Shown: one piece after another, positions 1 through 7,800 of the stretch
How the letters are laid out: each line of letters starts with the position of its first letter
Numbering within the stretch: the stretch's first letter is position 1
Assembly (NCBI GenBank): GCA_934168355.1
Contig: CAKPNI010000009.1
Location: 1-56,280, forward strand
Direction: 5' to 3'
Source of the DNA: an uncultured Clostridia bacterium
GTDB taxonomy: Bacteria; Bacillota; Clostridia; TANB77; CAG-508
DNA: 56,280 nucleotides
Position numbers and translations under genes: made by a program
Notes under the pieces: generated by a model
Databases searched by the model: none
What the model was told of the DNA's origin: nothing
Seen by the model: the letters and a program-made list of their open reading frames with translations, nothing else

Positions 1-48
1 GCTGGAAATGTATTAGAGAATTTGTTAATTTCAAGCAAGGCAGATTAG
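1..48 (+). CDS. 3' end of an unknown gene (partial)
   Basis: The first 16 codons of the window are open and end in TAG, giving a C-terminal tail that reads AGNVLENLLISSKAD. The tail is too short to assign a family. It resembles the last helix of some tyrosine recombinases, and that would fit the accessory DNA which follows, but this is only an impression. The frame could also be open by chance. Confidence 0.3.
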   Translation, partial: AGNVLENLLISSKAD

Positions 49-570
49 TAATTCAATATTATCTATAAATCTTTTTTGTAACTCTCATATTTATATTTTT
101 TTGATTTACTTTGTTGCAAAAATGACTTTAAGAATTTTTATGAAATGAGATTTTCTTAGAGGTTCTATGTCAATTTAGAAGTTGATCCCCAATTTCTCCC
201 CAATTTGACATAATAGTGCTATTTTCAAGCATTATAGCAACCAATTTAAGGGAAACAAAAAATCGCCACAACTACTCAAGCTGTAGCGATTAAGTCAAAA
301 TTGTAAAGCAAAATTATTTCAAACTCCCCTTAGGATTATGAGCGACGGCTGACCACTTTTTGTAGTTTTGTGAAAATTAGAGTTTTTGTTGGTATTTCGG
401 TATTTACAAGAGTTTTGATTTGCAGAACATTTGTGCATTTTTAGGTAGTTTTTTGAGTGGATTTTACCCAATTTTTACCCAACTAGTATGGTACGTTTGT
501 TCTTAGAATTTTAACTTTTGTAGGTACTTTTTGAAAATGAAAAATTTTAATTTTTAGGAGGTTTTAGATT
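49..570. other. Intergenic stretch without a recognisable gene
   Basis: About 520 bases hold no convincing coding frame. The stretch contains a leftward terminator at about 254-291, two CCCCAATTT-like direct repeats at 185-206, two TTTACCCAA copies near 460-485, and a segment at 327-356 that on the minus strand looks like a tRNA anticodon arm with CAT. The mix is typical of the edge of an integrated or decayed mobile element, but I see no complete attachment site. Confidence 0.5.
254..291 (-). terminator. Rho-independent terminator, minus strand
   Basis: On the minus strand a 12-pair stem (arms 280-291 and 261-272, with some G-U pairs) is followed by TTTTTGTTT. No minus-strand gene is recognisable just upstream of it, so it may be left over from a lost gene. 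Confidence 0.55.
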
Positions 571-864
571 ATGAATAATTTAAGAGAGGTTAATGATGAT
601 ATTTTGAAAGATTGGTTATAATTTAGAGAGGAGACTTTGCTTTGTCAACTTTCTGATAAGGATTATAAGTATAGTTTGAATTTTGATAAGTTTTGTGAAA
701 AGATTTTGCGTAATGTTTCTAAGGATAATAAACAGTTTGTTCAGTCGCAACTTGATAAATTGTATGATGATTTTATGATGTATCTTGATTATTGGAATTA
801 GAAATATTATAGGAATGGGTTTGTTGATGCTTTTCAACTAATACTTGCCATTTTAAATAAATAG
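571..864 (+). pseudogene. Decayed small protein gene with two in-frame stops
   Basis: A good ribosome binding site (AGGAGG at 556-561) precedes ATG at 571. The frame reads MNNLREVNDDILKDWL, then TAA at 619, continues as a sensible acidic/aromatic protein (CQLSDKDYKYSLNFDKFCEK and onward), meets TAG at 799, and ends at TAG 862. Read through, it would be a 97-residue protein resembling the small DUF6809-type proteins of gut Firmicutes; that assignment is from memory. Both internal stops differ by one base from sense codons (TAA from TAT/TAC, TAG from GAG/AAG), so this looks like recent nonsense decay rather than two genes. TAA and TAG end the normal genes of this window, so recoding is unlikely. 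Confidence 0.7.
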
Positions 865-1067
865 TATAATATACATCTAAAAATTAACCTAATTGTTCGC
901 ACTTGGCAATCATATGCGGATAATTAAGTTGATTCATGATTTTTTTATAAAATTCATTGAAATTTTCTTAAATCCGTTGTATTATATATAAGATTTAATT
1001 CTAATTGTTAAATTTATATAATTCTTTAATCTTTATTTCTAAATAAATTCCCAAGGAGGTGATACTT

Positions 1068-1514
1068 ATGGATTTATATGATACTCTAACATCTGCTTTT
1101 AATGGATTAGCTCACACTACTTCTGAAATAGATAAATCTTTACACAAAAACAAGCCTGAATTAGAGGATTCTTTTATAGATGATTTCATTCACGAACTCA
1201 AAAATTTCCTTTACAATTCTAGAGATATATGTAGATTGAAGCAAATGCCAGAAAATACTATCTATGAAATTGATGGAGAAAATAATAATTATTTTGTTAC
1301 TATAGTTGATGAAAAAACTCCCAATTTACCTAAATTAGATGGTGTTGGAGATGAGATTTTTTATATTCCTAAAAGGCTTTGTAATCTAAATATTGATGAA
1401 TCTTTATATAAAGTAGAAGATCTAATTCAAGAAGAAGTTCATTATAAAAATTATTTACAATTAAAAGATGGCATTTACACAGTTGTTGATGAAAATGGGA
1501 ATATATTAAAATAA
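1068..1514 (+). CDS. Hypothetical protein, 148 residues
   Basis: The start is ATG 1068, placed eight bases after the strong AAGGAGGTG at 1053-1061; the in-frame GTG at 1059 overlaps this site and is rejected. The product is acidic and soluble with no membrane segment. Its N-terminal half is helical and its C-terminal half ends with YTVVDENGN, which looks like a short beta-hairpin of the kind seen in immunity or WG-like repeats. I do not recognise the family. The last 146 bases overlap, in antisense, the unusual 3' extension of the neighbouring metallo-beta-lactamase gene. It is a single-gene unit between decayed DNA and a convergent gene. Confidence 0.65.
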   Translation: MDLYDTLTSAFNGLAHTTSEIDKSLHKNKPELEDSFIDDFIHELKNFLYNSRDICRLKQMPENTIYEIDGENNNYFVTIVDEKTPNLPKLDGVGDEIFYIPKRLCNLNIDESLYKVEDLIQEEVHYKNYLQLKDGIYTVVDENGNILK

Positions 1515-2475
1515 AAAAATAGAGAATATCTCTATTCCCTATTAGTTTTTCTTCTCTATTATCTCCATTTACATTTATGTCTGTTTCATTTATTTTTATT
1601 GTATTACCATCGCTTGTTATCCATATTGTTCCATTCACATCAGTTCTATATATTTTACTATTTATTGAATTAAGTCTTTCTATTGTATTTTCTGAAGGAT
1701 GCTTACTATATTCTGAATTATTTACAGAAATAATTGAATATGTTGGCAAAATTACATTTAAAAAATTTTCACTTGAACTAGTATTGGAACCGTGATGTCC
1801 AACTTTTAATACATCAATTTTTCCTAATATTTCTTTATTTAAAAGTTGTTTTTCTACTTTACTTGTTGCATCTCCCATAAATAAAAATTTATTATCTTTA
1901 TAGCTCAGTTGTATTACTATAGATGTATCGTTATCTCCACTTTCTTTAACCTCTTCTGAATTATCTACACTTAAGACTTTCCAAGTTGCATTGCCTAAAC
2001 TGTATGTTTGTTCTAAATTTGAAAATATTTTTATCTGCACTTTATCTTTTATTTCACTTTTTGATATAGCACTATGAGGCATATACACATTAGAAACAGT
2101 TAAATTATTTACTATTGTTTCAATTCCCCCACTATGGTCATCGTCACTATGAGTTTCTATTAAATAATCTATTTGCTCTATTCCTTGTGCTTTTAAAAAT
2201 TCTGATATATATTTTCCATCTTTTTCATTTCCTGCATCTATTAACATTACATCTTCTCCCATTGTTATAAGAGTTGAATCGGCTTGACCTACATTTAAGT
2301 AAAAAATATTCAGTTTTGACTTATCTATATTTAAATTGGAATATATATTGTTTGGTTTTTCTTCAGAATTATTATTGCTATTTGAAAATTCTACATATAT
2401 AGCACATAATAATATTATTATAGCCAGTATTATTCCTATAATTATTTTAGATTTACTATTATCTTTTTGCTTCAT
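1369..2475 (-). CDS. ComEC-like metallo-beta-lactamase-fold protein
   Basis: A single N-terminal membrane segment (about residues 9-29) precedes an extracellular hydrolase domain. LNVGQADSTLI near residue 60 is the ComEC-type opening strand, THSDDDHSGG near 108-117 is the metal-binding HxHxDH-type motif, and MGDA (about 200) and KVGHHGS (about 224) supply later ligands. This matches the competence-linked beta-lactamase family whose members act on nucleic acids or phosphodiesters outside the membrane; the substrate here is unknown. The conserved domain ends near residue 300. The last 60 or so residues are odd: the frame crosses a terminator (1512-1535) and continues antisense to the convergent gene at 1068-1514, so the natural stop seems to have been lost. 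A palindrome shared with the AlbA_2 gene sits 34-62 bases upstream of the start. Confidence 0.85.
   Translation of the reverse strand: MKQKDNSKSKIIIGIILAIIILLCAIYVEFSNSNNNSEEKPNNIYSNLNIDKSKLNIFYLNVGQADSTLITMGEDVMLIDAGNEKDGKYISEFLKAQGIEQIDYLIETHSDDDHSGGIETIVNNLTVSNVYMPHSAISKSEIKDKVQIKIFSNLEQTYSLGNATWKVLSVDNSEEVKESGDNDTSIVIQLSYKDNKFLFMGDATSKVEKQLLNKEILGKIDVLKVGHHGSNTSSSENFLNVILPTYSIISVNNSEYSKHPSENTIERLNSINSKIYRTDVNGTIWITSDGNTIKINETDINVNGDNREEKLIGNRDILYFFILIYSHFHQQLCKCHLLIVNNFYNELLLELDLLLYIKIHQYLDYKAF
1512..1535 (-). terminator. Terminator lying inside an open minus-strand frame
   Basis: A perfect seven-base stem (ATAGAGA at 1519-1525, TCTCTAT at 1529-1535) with a three-base loop is followed on the minus strand by a run of T (1513-1518). 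It is a textbook terminator for the leftward gene, yet that gene's reading frame passes straight through it to a stop at 1369. Confidence 0.75.
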
Positions 2476-2508
2476 TTTTACCTCTTCATTTTATATAATG
2501 TTGGTCAA

Positions 2509-2537
2509 AAGCGATATTTTTATAAAAAATGTCGCTT
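2509..2537. promoter_or_regulatory. GTCGC palindrome upstream of the beta-lactamase-fold gene
   Basis: A near-perfect 29-base palindrome runs from AAGCGATATT to AATGTCGCTT around an AT-rich centre. The same half-sites recur at 4053-4106, upstream of the AlbA_2 gene. The shared position in front of two neighbouring genes suggests an operator. The downstream arm at 2541-2548 is a degenerate third half-site. Confidence 0.5.
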
Positions 2538-2544
2538 ATAACCG

Positions 2545-3987
2545 TCATTTTTTAATATCCTTTTGAAATCTATATTTTGCTCCATCTGTTTTTATTATAA
2601 AATTAAATTTTACAAGCATAGAAATAATATTAGTTGCCCTTGTATCTTTTACATTTAATATTCTTTTAACATCTTCTCTTGTAAAAATTTTCTCATAACC
2701 TACCTCATCAAAAATATTTTTTATTTGATTTATAGTATTATTTCTAATATTTTTTCCATCTTGCAAATTTTTATATAACTGAATCAAAAATAATTCTTCA
2801 TCACTTACTACATTTTTGTCTACCTTAATTTCATCTTTATAATAGCCTTTGTTTGGAAATATTACAGTGAAAGATAAGGAATCGGAAATAAATTTAGGCT
2901 TTTGAATCGAATCATTATAACTTTCTAAAATTCTACTTAATCCACTTCCTCTACGATCCATATAATTTAATCTACTAAACACATCGGCAATTATAATATT
3001 TCTTCTCATTGATGGAATGTTTTTTACTTCCAGATTCTGAATAAGACTTCCATCAAACATTCCTCCTGGAGAAGTAATCTCTAACCTATCATCAAACATA
3101 TCTATATGAATTTCCGCTCCTAATATTTGATAATCTCTATGAATTAATGCATTTACAATTGCTTCTCTTCTAGCTGTTATAGGATAGTCTTCCAATTCTT
3201 CTCTTTCCATTCCAACGATTTTCCAGGATTTTTTTGAGTTATTCTTTATAAATGAATCTGCATTTTCTAATAATGCTATTATACTACCTGTATATTCTTT
3301 ATCATCTATAGCATCTTCTGCTATTATTCCTTTATTTAATCCCTTCCATCTTGTACATACAATTTTTGACTGCTTCAATGGATTCTGATCGCTTAATAAT
3401 AGTCCTGCATTAGTTAATTCTTTTTCTTCAGTAGCTAATCCCAAAGAAAAATAGTCTTTATTTTCATCAAATTTTTTATTAGTTTTCTCTTTTATGGTTG
3501 CTGAAAGTAATGTAAAGCTTAAATCCTTAATCCTATAATTAGTTGGTAATGCATCATATGTTAAATTTTTTCCCTTTAATATTAAATTATTTAATATATG
3601 TTCTGGAGCTAATATGCTTTGATTTCCAGAACGAATATAAGCTTCTTTTCTTCCATCTGCTAACAAATAGTATGGTGTTGATGGTCCATCTCCTATTTTT
3701 AATTCTAGAAAGTCTTTTCCATCTTCTACAAATGTATTAATTTCATATCTTGGTAATGGCATTATTTTTGAATTTATAATTTCTGTTATTTTTTCTACAT
3801 CTTCTACTACATTTTTTAATCCAATTAATTCATGTTTTTTGTCCTCAATACCAAATAAAATAATTCCACCTTTTGAATTTGCAAATGCGGAAACTGATTT
3901 GAGCCAACTTTTTGGATTATTTATTTCCAGTGCCACTTTATAATCAATATTACTTGTTTCTGCTTTTTCGTAATCGCTTATTTTCAA
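2545..3987 (-). CDS. AlbA_2/Schlafen-type putative transcriptional regulator
   Basis: The N-terminal 120 residues are the AlbA_2 (Schlafen AAA_4) divergent nucleic-acid-binding domain: IDYKVALE, then AFANSKGGIILFGIED, then YIRSGNQS. The middle (about 255-370) carries the RecG-like ATPase C-terminal block with EAIVNALIHRDYQ and RRGSGLSRI, as in the family often mislabelled RecG-like helicase. The C-terminus is a winged-helix-like tail. I choose the TTG at 3987 as start because GGAGG at 3996-4000 is correctly spaced for it; the in-frame ATG at 4002 overlaps this site and lacks its own. Proteins of this type are usually regulators or defence-associated. GTCGC palindromes on both sides of the gene may be its operators. 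Confidence 0.8.
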   Translation of the reverse strand: MKISDYEKAETSNIDYKVALEINNPKSWLKSVSAFANSKGGIILFGIEDKKHELIGLKNVVEDVEKITEIINSKIMPLPRYEINTFVEDGKDFLELKIGDGPSTPYYLLADGRKEAYIRSGNQSILAPEHILNNLILKGKNLTYDALPTNYRIKDLSFTLLSATIKEKTNKKFDENKDYFSLGLATEEKELTNAGLLLSDQNPLKQSKIVCTRWKGLNKGIIAEDAIDDKEYTGSIIALLENADSFIKNNSKKSWKIVGMEREELEDYPITARREAIVNALIHRDYQILGAEIHIDMFDDRLEITSPGGMFDGSLIQNLEVKNIPSMRRNIIIADVFSRLNYMDRRGSGLSRILESYNDSIQKPKFISDSLSFTVIFPNKGYYKDEIKVDKNVVSDEELFLIQLYKNLQDGKNIRNNTINQIKNIFDEVGYEKIFTREDVKRILNVKDTRATNIISMLVKFNFIIKTDGAKYRFQKDIKK

Positions 3988-4052
3988 ACTATATACCTCC
4001 ATAATATAATCTTGTTATTATATTATCACTTTTATGTTTTTATTACAATTAA

Positions 4053-4106
4053 TTTTATAAAAAATGTCGCTTGTAAGCGATATTTTTTATAAAAAAGCGA
4101 CATTTC
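4053..4106. promoter_or_regulatory. Triple GTCGC half-site array upstream of AlbA_2 gene
   Basis: Three half-sites alternate in orientation: AATGTCGCTT at 4063-4072, AAGCGATATT at 4075-4084 and its partner AAGCGACATT at 4095-4104. Together they make two overlapping palindromes. The array lies 66-120 bases before the TTG start. It may be an autoregulatory operator, or it may also serve as a terminator. Confidence 0.5.
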
Positions 4107-4127
4107 CAATTTTATATTTAATAATCA

Positions 4128-4905
4128 TTAATCTTTAGTTATAGCATTATTTATCTCATCAAATAATGCTATTCTCTTTGAATATTCTGAACTTTTCAGT
4201 TCATTTATTAATTCATTTACTAATCTTTCCCCATCATTCAGTTTATATATTGCTTCAATATAAGTAGCAGCTTTTTTATAATTGTCTCTACTTTTTTCTA
4301 TTGCCACTACTTCATAAAATCGCTCTTTAAAATATTTCAGTAGTTCATCATTATAGTTATATTTTAAAAATTCAATATTTTGCATTAACCTGTATTCATT
4401 ATCTTTATTAAATAACAATTTAAATAATTCTTCTTTATTATCTAAAAAAATATATATCTTCTCTCGTATAATTACATCTTTCGTACTTTGAAGCATTTTA
4501 TTTATATAAAAATCAAATTCAGATGTATTTTTTAATCTTATTAGATTACTTACATCTTTGTTATATAAGAAGTCATAATAAAGATATTTGCTATACATTT
4601 TATCATCCAATAATTTTAAATAAAAATTATAATATATTTTTGCTATATATTCTTTATTTATGTATTTTTCATTTTCTATTGCTTTATCAAAATTCTCATA
4701 TAGTTTATTGCAATCTTTAGCATTTTCTAATATATAATCAACATATTCTGTATATTTGCAATTTTTAATAAGTGATTCTGCTATTTCTTTTATACTATAA
4801 TCATTTAATAAATATATTGCTATTAAAACATTGGATTTTGGAATCGTATTTTTTATACTATAATGCTTTAATGTATCAAAAAATGATTCTAATTTTTTTG
4901 TATAA
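4128..4905 (-). pseudogene. N-terminally truncated gene cut by the insertion sequence
   Basis: An open frame with coding character runs from the edge of the insertion sequence (4905) to TAA at 4128, about 259 codons. It has no ATG near its upstream end. A TTG at 4610 could give a 160-residue product but has no ribosome binding site. The upstream 100 codons read as an ordinary helical protein (for example YSIKEIAESLIKN and DYILENAKDCNKLYENF), so the true gene began beyond the point where the element now lies. The repeated short helical pairs suggest a TPR-like protein; I cannot name it. No matching N-terminal part is seen on the far side of the element. Confidence 0.7.
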
Positions 4906-4946
4906 TGTCAATCATTTTTGAAAATGTCTTAAAAAATTTTATTTAT

Positions 4947-4976
4947 TAGCACTAAATTTTTATAGTTTAGTGCTAA
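4947..4976 (-). terminator. Hairpin after the transposase gene
   Basis: TTAGCACTAAA pairs with TTTAGTGCTAA around a nine-base loop, directly after the transposase stop and inside the element. The T-run that follows on the minus strand is broken up, so termination strength is uncertain. Confidence 0.5.
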
Positions 4977-4981
4977 TATTT

Positions 4982-6346
4982 TTATGAGACATCTTCTAAC
5001 CTATGTTCTTGTTTTTTTACAAATTCTTCAAATGATTTTCCTTTCCATGGATGTATCATCCTCGGAATATAAATTTTTCTTTCTTTTATTTTTTCAATTT
5101 CATCAAAATTTTCTGATTTAGCTTGTATTTCTGATATTTTTTCTAATGCAAATATAGATTCATCTACCGTAGCAAATAATTGACCATTTAAAGACTTTAT
5201 AACTGTACATTTGGTTCCTTTATTAAAATAAATAGGATTACCATTTTTATTTATAAATCTATAATATTCATTATTATATTTTATTGAATGACCACTATCA
5301 ATAACCCTTTGGCACAATAAAGCTAAAGTTAAATTTATTTTTTCCTCAGAGGGTTGCTTTTCGAAGGCAGATTTGTTATTATTAATACACAGAGCAAACT
5401 TGTTGTTGTATTGAATTATGAATTGTTTTAAGAACTCATTAGCTTTGTCCATGGTAGTGATTTGAGCTATTCTAAGTTCTTGTGGAAGTCTTTGTTGTAA
5501 AGTTTGAAATAGTCTTTCCACACGTGGTTTAAATTCTGGTACAGAACTTGTTTCGATATGTATGCCTAATTGTTTACAGGCATAAGCATACTGCGTGAAA
5601 GTATCTTCTTCAACTTTAGAGGATGCTTTCTTTTTGTATTCAAATACCGTTCTTTTATCTGTTTTAATTAGATATGGAATACCATATTTAGAAAGTATTT
5701 GATGAGTTATATTGTAGTAACCATTCAAAGTTTCTTGCTTATCAAAATATAAACCAACTACTTGGCCAGTAGCATCATCAATAGCTGCGTGCAGAGCTGT
5801 TTTTTCTTCACCAAACCATGGATGTATACAAGCATCCATTTGAAGTTCTTCACCAAAATATTGGCACCTAGGTTGTCTTGGGTGAGCATCTTCAGCAAGT
5901 ACCAATTTAGTTTTTAGCTTTTCTTGTTCTTTCTTTTTAGCTATTTTGATTTCATTTTCAAGTTTTTTTCTAAATTTTCTTTTAGTTGATTTATGAGTTC
6001 TAGGAGAGAATATAAATCTATCTCTTAAGATAACTCTAATTTCATCAACAGATAGATTTATGTTTTCTCTTCTTTCTAGTAATTCTTTAAATAAAGTATA
6101 AGTACAATCAAAATATTTATTTATGTATAATAATTCTATTTCTGTTTTTAATTCATCTGTAAGAGCATTCTTGGGCTTTCTGCCACGATTTCCGTGAACG
6201 AAGAACTCTTTACCAAATTCTTTGTATCCAGCAATCATTCTATCAATTTGCCTGACGGATCTTTTTAATTTAACAGCTGCTCGTTGCTTGTTACCTTTTG
6301 TTTCTACTAATTTTTTTATTATTTTATATTTATATTCTTCATTCAT
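4982..6346 (-). CDS. Transposase, IS1202/ISNCY type, DDE integrase fold
   Basis: An N-terminal helix-turn-helix (KQRAAVKLKRSVRQIDRMI) is followed by an rve-type integrase core. The family signature HPRQPRCQYFGEELQMDAC is clear and gives the first acidic residue (D in QMDA). A second lies in IKTDKRTVF, and the glutamate is in KPRVERLFQTL. A C-terminal domain follows, with KIYIPRMIHPWKG near the end. I place the start at ATG 6346 (MNEEYKYK); the in-frame TTG at 6379 overlaps GGAGG and is less likely. The catalytic residues look intact, so the enzyme may be active. A hairpin at 4947-4976 just after the stop probably ends its transcript. Confidence 0.85.
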   Translation of the reverse strand: MNEEYKYKIIKKLVETKGNKQRAAVKLKRSVRQIDRMIAGYKEFGKEFFVHGNRGRKPKNALTDELKTEIELLYINKYFDCTYTLFKELLERRENINLSVDEIRVILRDRFIFSPRTHKSTKRKFRKKLENEIKIAKKKEQEKLKTKLVLAEDAHPRQPRCQYFGEELQMDACIHPWFGEEKTALHAAIDDATGQVVGLYFDKQETLNGYYNITHQILSKYGIPYLIKTDKRTVFEYKKKASSKVEEDTFTQYAYACKQLGIHIETSSVPEFKPRVERLFQTLQQRLPQELRIAQITTMDKANEFLKQFIIQYNNKFALCINNNKSAFEKQPSEEKINLTLALLCQRVIDSGHSIKYNNEYYRFINKNGNPIYFNKGTKCTVIKSLNGQLFATVDESIFALEKISEIQAKSENFDEIEKIKERKIYIPRMIHPWKGKSFEEFVKKQEHRLEDVS

Positions 6347-6497
6347 TCTTAATTCTACCTTTCTTATAAGTACCTCCAATATTTTTATTAGATATACTTA
6401 TATCATAAATTTTAAAATTAAGACATTTTCCTAAATGATTTATTAAGACATTATCATAAATGAATCATACCCCCGTCCCCAAAAGAGAAAAATCCCC

Positions 6498-6526
6498 TTG
6501 CACAAAACTCAAAACTATGATATATT
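6498..6526 (+). promoter_or_regulatory. Promoter of lemA
   Basis: TTGCAC at 6498-6503 and TATATT at 6521-6526 are separated by exactly 17 bases, a good housekeeping-sigma promoter 29 bases before the lemA start. It lies just outside the insertion sequence. Confidence 0.7.
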
Positions 6527-6554
6527 AAAACAAAAAAATAGGAGGTAACAAACT

Positions 6555-7106
6555 ATGTTATGGATTATCTTAATAATTGTCGTTGTAATAATAGCATTCA
6601 TAATATCAACATACAATAGTCTAGTACAATCAAAAATGAAGGTAGACAACGCATGGAGTCAAATTGATGTACAATTACAAAGAAGATTTGACTTAATACC
6701 AAACTTTGTAGAAACAGTAAAAGGTTACATGAACCACGAGCAAGAAACATTCGAAAAAATCGCAGCACTTCGTACATCTTGGGCAAATGCTACAACAGTT
6801 GAAGATAAAGCTGAACTTAACAACCAACTTTCTTCTACATTAAAAACAATCATGGCTGTTTCTGAAAGCTATCCGGAACTAAAAGCTAATGAAAACTTCA
6901 AACAATTATCTGAAGAATTAAGCAACACAGAAAACAAAATATCATTCTCAAGACAATTTTACAATGATACTGTTACAATGTACAACACAAAACTTCAAGT
7001 TTTCCCATCAAATATAATTGCTGGTATGTTTAATTTTACATCTCGCGATTTATTCAAATCTGATGACGAAGCTCGTAAAAATGTTAAGGTTGATTTTGGA
7101 AAATAA
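6555..7106 (+). CDS. lemA: LemA family protein
   Basis: This 183-residue protein has one N-terminal membrane segment (about residues 2-19) followed by the long helical LemA domain. The hallmark strings are YNSLVQSKMKVDNAWSQIDV, QRRFDLIPNFVETVKGY and the C-terminal FNFTSRDLFKSDDEARKNVKVDF. Family length is about 180-190, so it is complete. The start follows AGGAGGT with good spacing. Its function is not established; it is a membrane-anchored protein with its helical domain outside, in many bacteria paired with a TPM-domain protein that is absent here. It is monocistronic, with its own promoter and terminator. Confidence 0.93.
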   Translation: MLWIILIIVVVIIAFIISTYNSLVQSKMKVDNAWSQIDVQLQRRFDLIPNFVETVKGYMNHEQETFEKIAALRTSWANATTVEDKAELNNQLSSTLKTIMAVSESYPELKANENFKQLSEELSNTENKISFSRQFYNDTVTMYNTKLQVFPSNIIAGMFNFTSRDLFKSDDEARKNVKVDFGK

Positions 7107-7109
7107 ATT

Positions 7110-7150
7110 AATGCACCAAAAGGACCCAAGTCTTTTAGGTGCATTTTTAT
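7110..7150 (+). terminator. Terminator of lemA
   Basis: AATGCACC (7110-7117) plus AAAAG pairs with CTTTT and GGTGCATT (7138-7145), followed by TTTTATTTT. Confidence 0.8.
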
Positions 7151-7151
7151 T

Positions 7152-7706
7152 TTAGCTCATATGGACCGTTTCTTTTTGTGCCAATGCCAATGTCACAAAA
7201 AGAAACGGTCCCAATATGGCACAATGTGGCAAAAATTGTTCACAAAAGAACCGGTCCCAAAAGAACAAAATCCCCTCAACCACAACATTTGCCATCTCGA
7301 CCACATACCTCTCATCACTTACCTCAATCCCGGTTCCCACCTTAATTCCAACATCACCAACAATACCTCTATTTCTATTCACACCCAATCCCATAATAAT
7401 TGGCTTTTCTGTAACAAAAATTTGTCCATGCAAATCTTTGCTTGAAACTGCTGAATCTATTGCAACAACAAATTTATTCTTGAATTTCGGATAATAATTC
7501 ATCAAATCATTTTTTGAACAGACATTGTTTTCCAAATCCCCTACAACATATTTCTCACCAATTCTTCTCTTCAGCAAACTCCCTACATATGGTCCTATAC
7601 TATCCCATACAACATTTTTAGAACCTATACATACAAAAATAGTTTCTTCTTTTGAAAATTTTATTTTTCTTTTTAAAGTATTTACATATTCTGAAAAATT
7701 TTGCAT
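7152..7706 (-). CDS. yyaC: YyaC-like spore protein (DUF1256) with repeat-derived tail
   Basis: The product belongs to the YyaC family, related in fold to the germination protease GPR and linked to sporulation. CIGSKNVVWDSIGPYVGSLL holds the conserved S/T-D-x-x-GP site and VAIDSAVS the second conserved aspartate. The start is ATG 7706 with AGGTGAT seven bases upstream; the longer frame from 7760 has no binding site. Homologous sequence ends at about VVVEGIL. After that, the last 38 or so residues are encoded by the palindromic repeat, so the C-terminus was created by repeat invasion. This tail holds an in-frame CGG (7251-7253) followed by T, the only CGG in the window not linked to a conserved frame break. 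Confidence 0.8.
   Translation of the reverse strand: MQNFSEYVNTLKRKIKFSKEETIFVCIGSKNVVWDSIGPYVGSLLKRRIGEKYVVGDLENNVCSKNDLMNYYPKFKNKFVVAIDSAVSSKDLHGQIFVTEKPIIMGLGVNRNRGIVGDVGIKVGTGIEVSDERYVVEMANVVVEGILFFWDRFFCEQFLPHCAILGPFLFVTLALAQKETVHMS
7158..7262. repeat. GGGACCGGTTCTTTT palindromic repeat (one and a half copies)
   Basis: A full palindrome at 7163-7214 (GGACCGTTTCTTTTTGTG with its complement) is followed at 7234-7258 by the right arm of a second copy (TTCACAAAAGAACCGGTCCC). The repeat overlaps the end of yyaC and supplies its last 38 or so codons. Confidence 0.75.
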
Positions 7707-7759
7707 TTTATCACCTATTTTTATATTTTGTAATTCTTTAAATTTTATTACAAAACACA

Positions 7760-7800
7760 AAAAATATGTATTTTTTATTCTCTAAAAAATACATATTTTT
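7760..7800. terminator. Long perfect hairpin between yyaC and the next gene
   Basis: An 18-base perfect inverted repeat (7760-7777 and 7783-7800) with a five-base loop overlaps the stop codon of the gene at 7775-8827. A-runs and T-runs on both flanks allow it to act in either direction. Confidence 0.75.

Larger units (their letters stand above)
4906..6469 (-). mobile_element. IS1202/ISNCY-like insertion sequence
   Basis: The element is about 1.56 kb. Its ends are imperfect inverted repeats: 4906-4932 (TGTCAATCATTTTTGAAAAT and onward) and 6443-6469 on the other strand, alike at about 21 of 27 bases and sharing the inner block AATGTCTTAA. A second copy of the right-end motif lies just inside, at 6418-6440. 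It encodes one transposase. No flanking target duplication is visible: the left flank is AT-rich and the right flank starts with CCCCCGTCCCC. One side has therefore been rearranged, or the ends are slightly mis-set. Confidence 0.75.

Noticed and set aside
571..864. Stop-codon reassignment (TAA or TAG as sense)
   Set aside because: TAA and TAG both end many intact genes in the window at the expected family lengths.
4128..4610. A complete 160-residue gene starting at TTG 4610
   Set aside because: The frame stays open and protein-like for a further 98 codons up to the insertion sequence, and no binding site precedes the TTG.
7139..7494. Plus-strand open frames over the yyaC end
   Set aside because: They are antisense shadows of yyaC and the palindromic repeat, without binding sites or family features.
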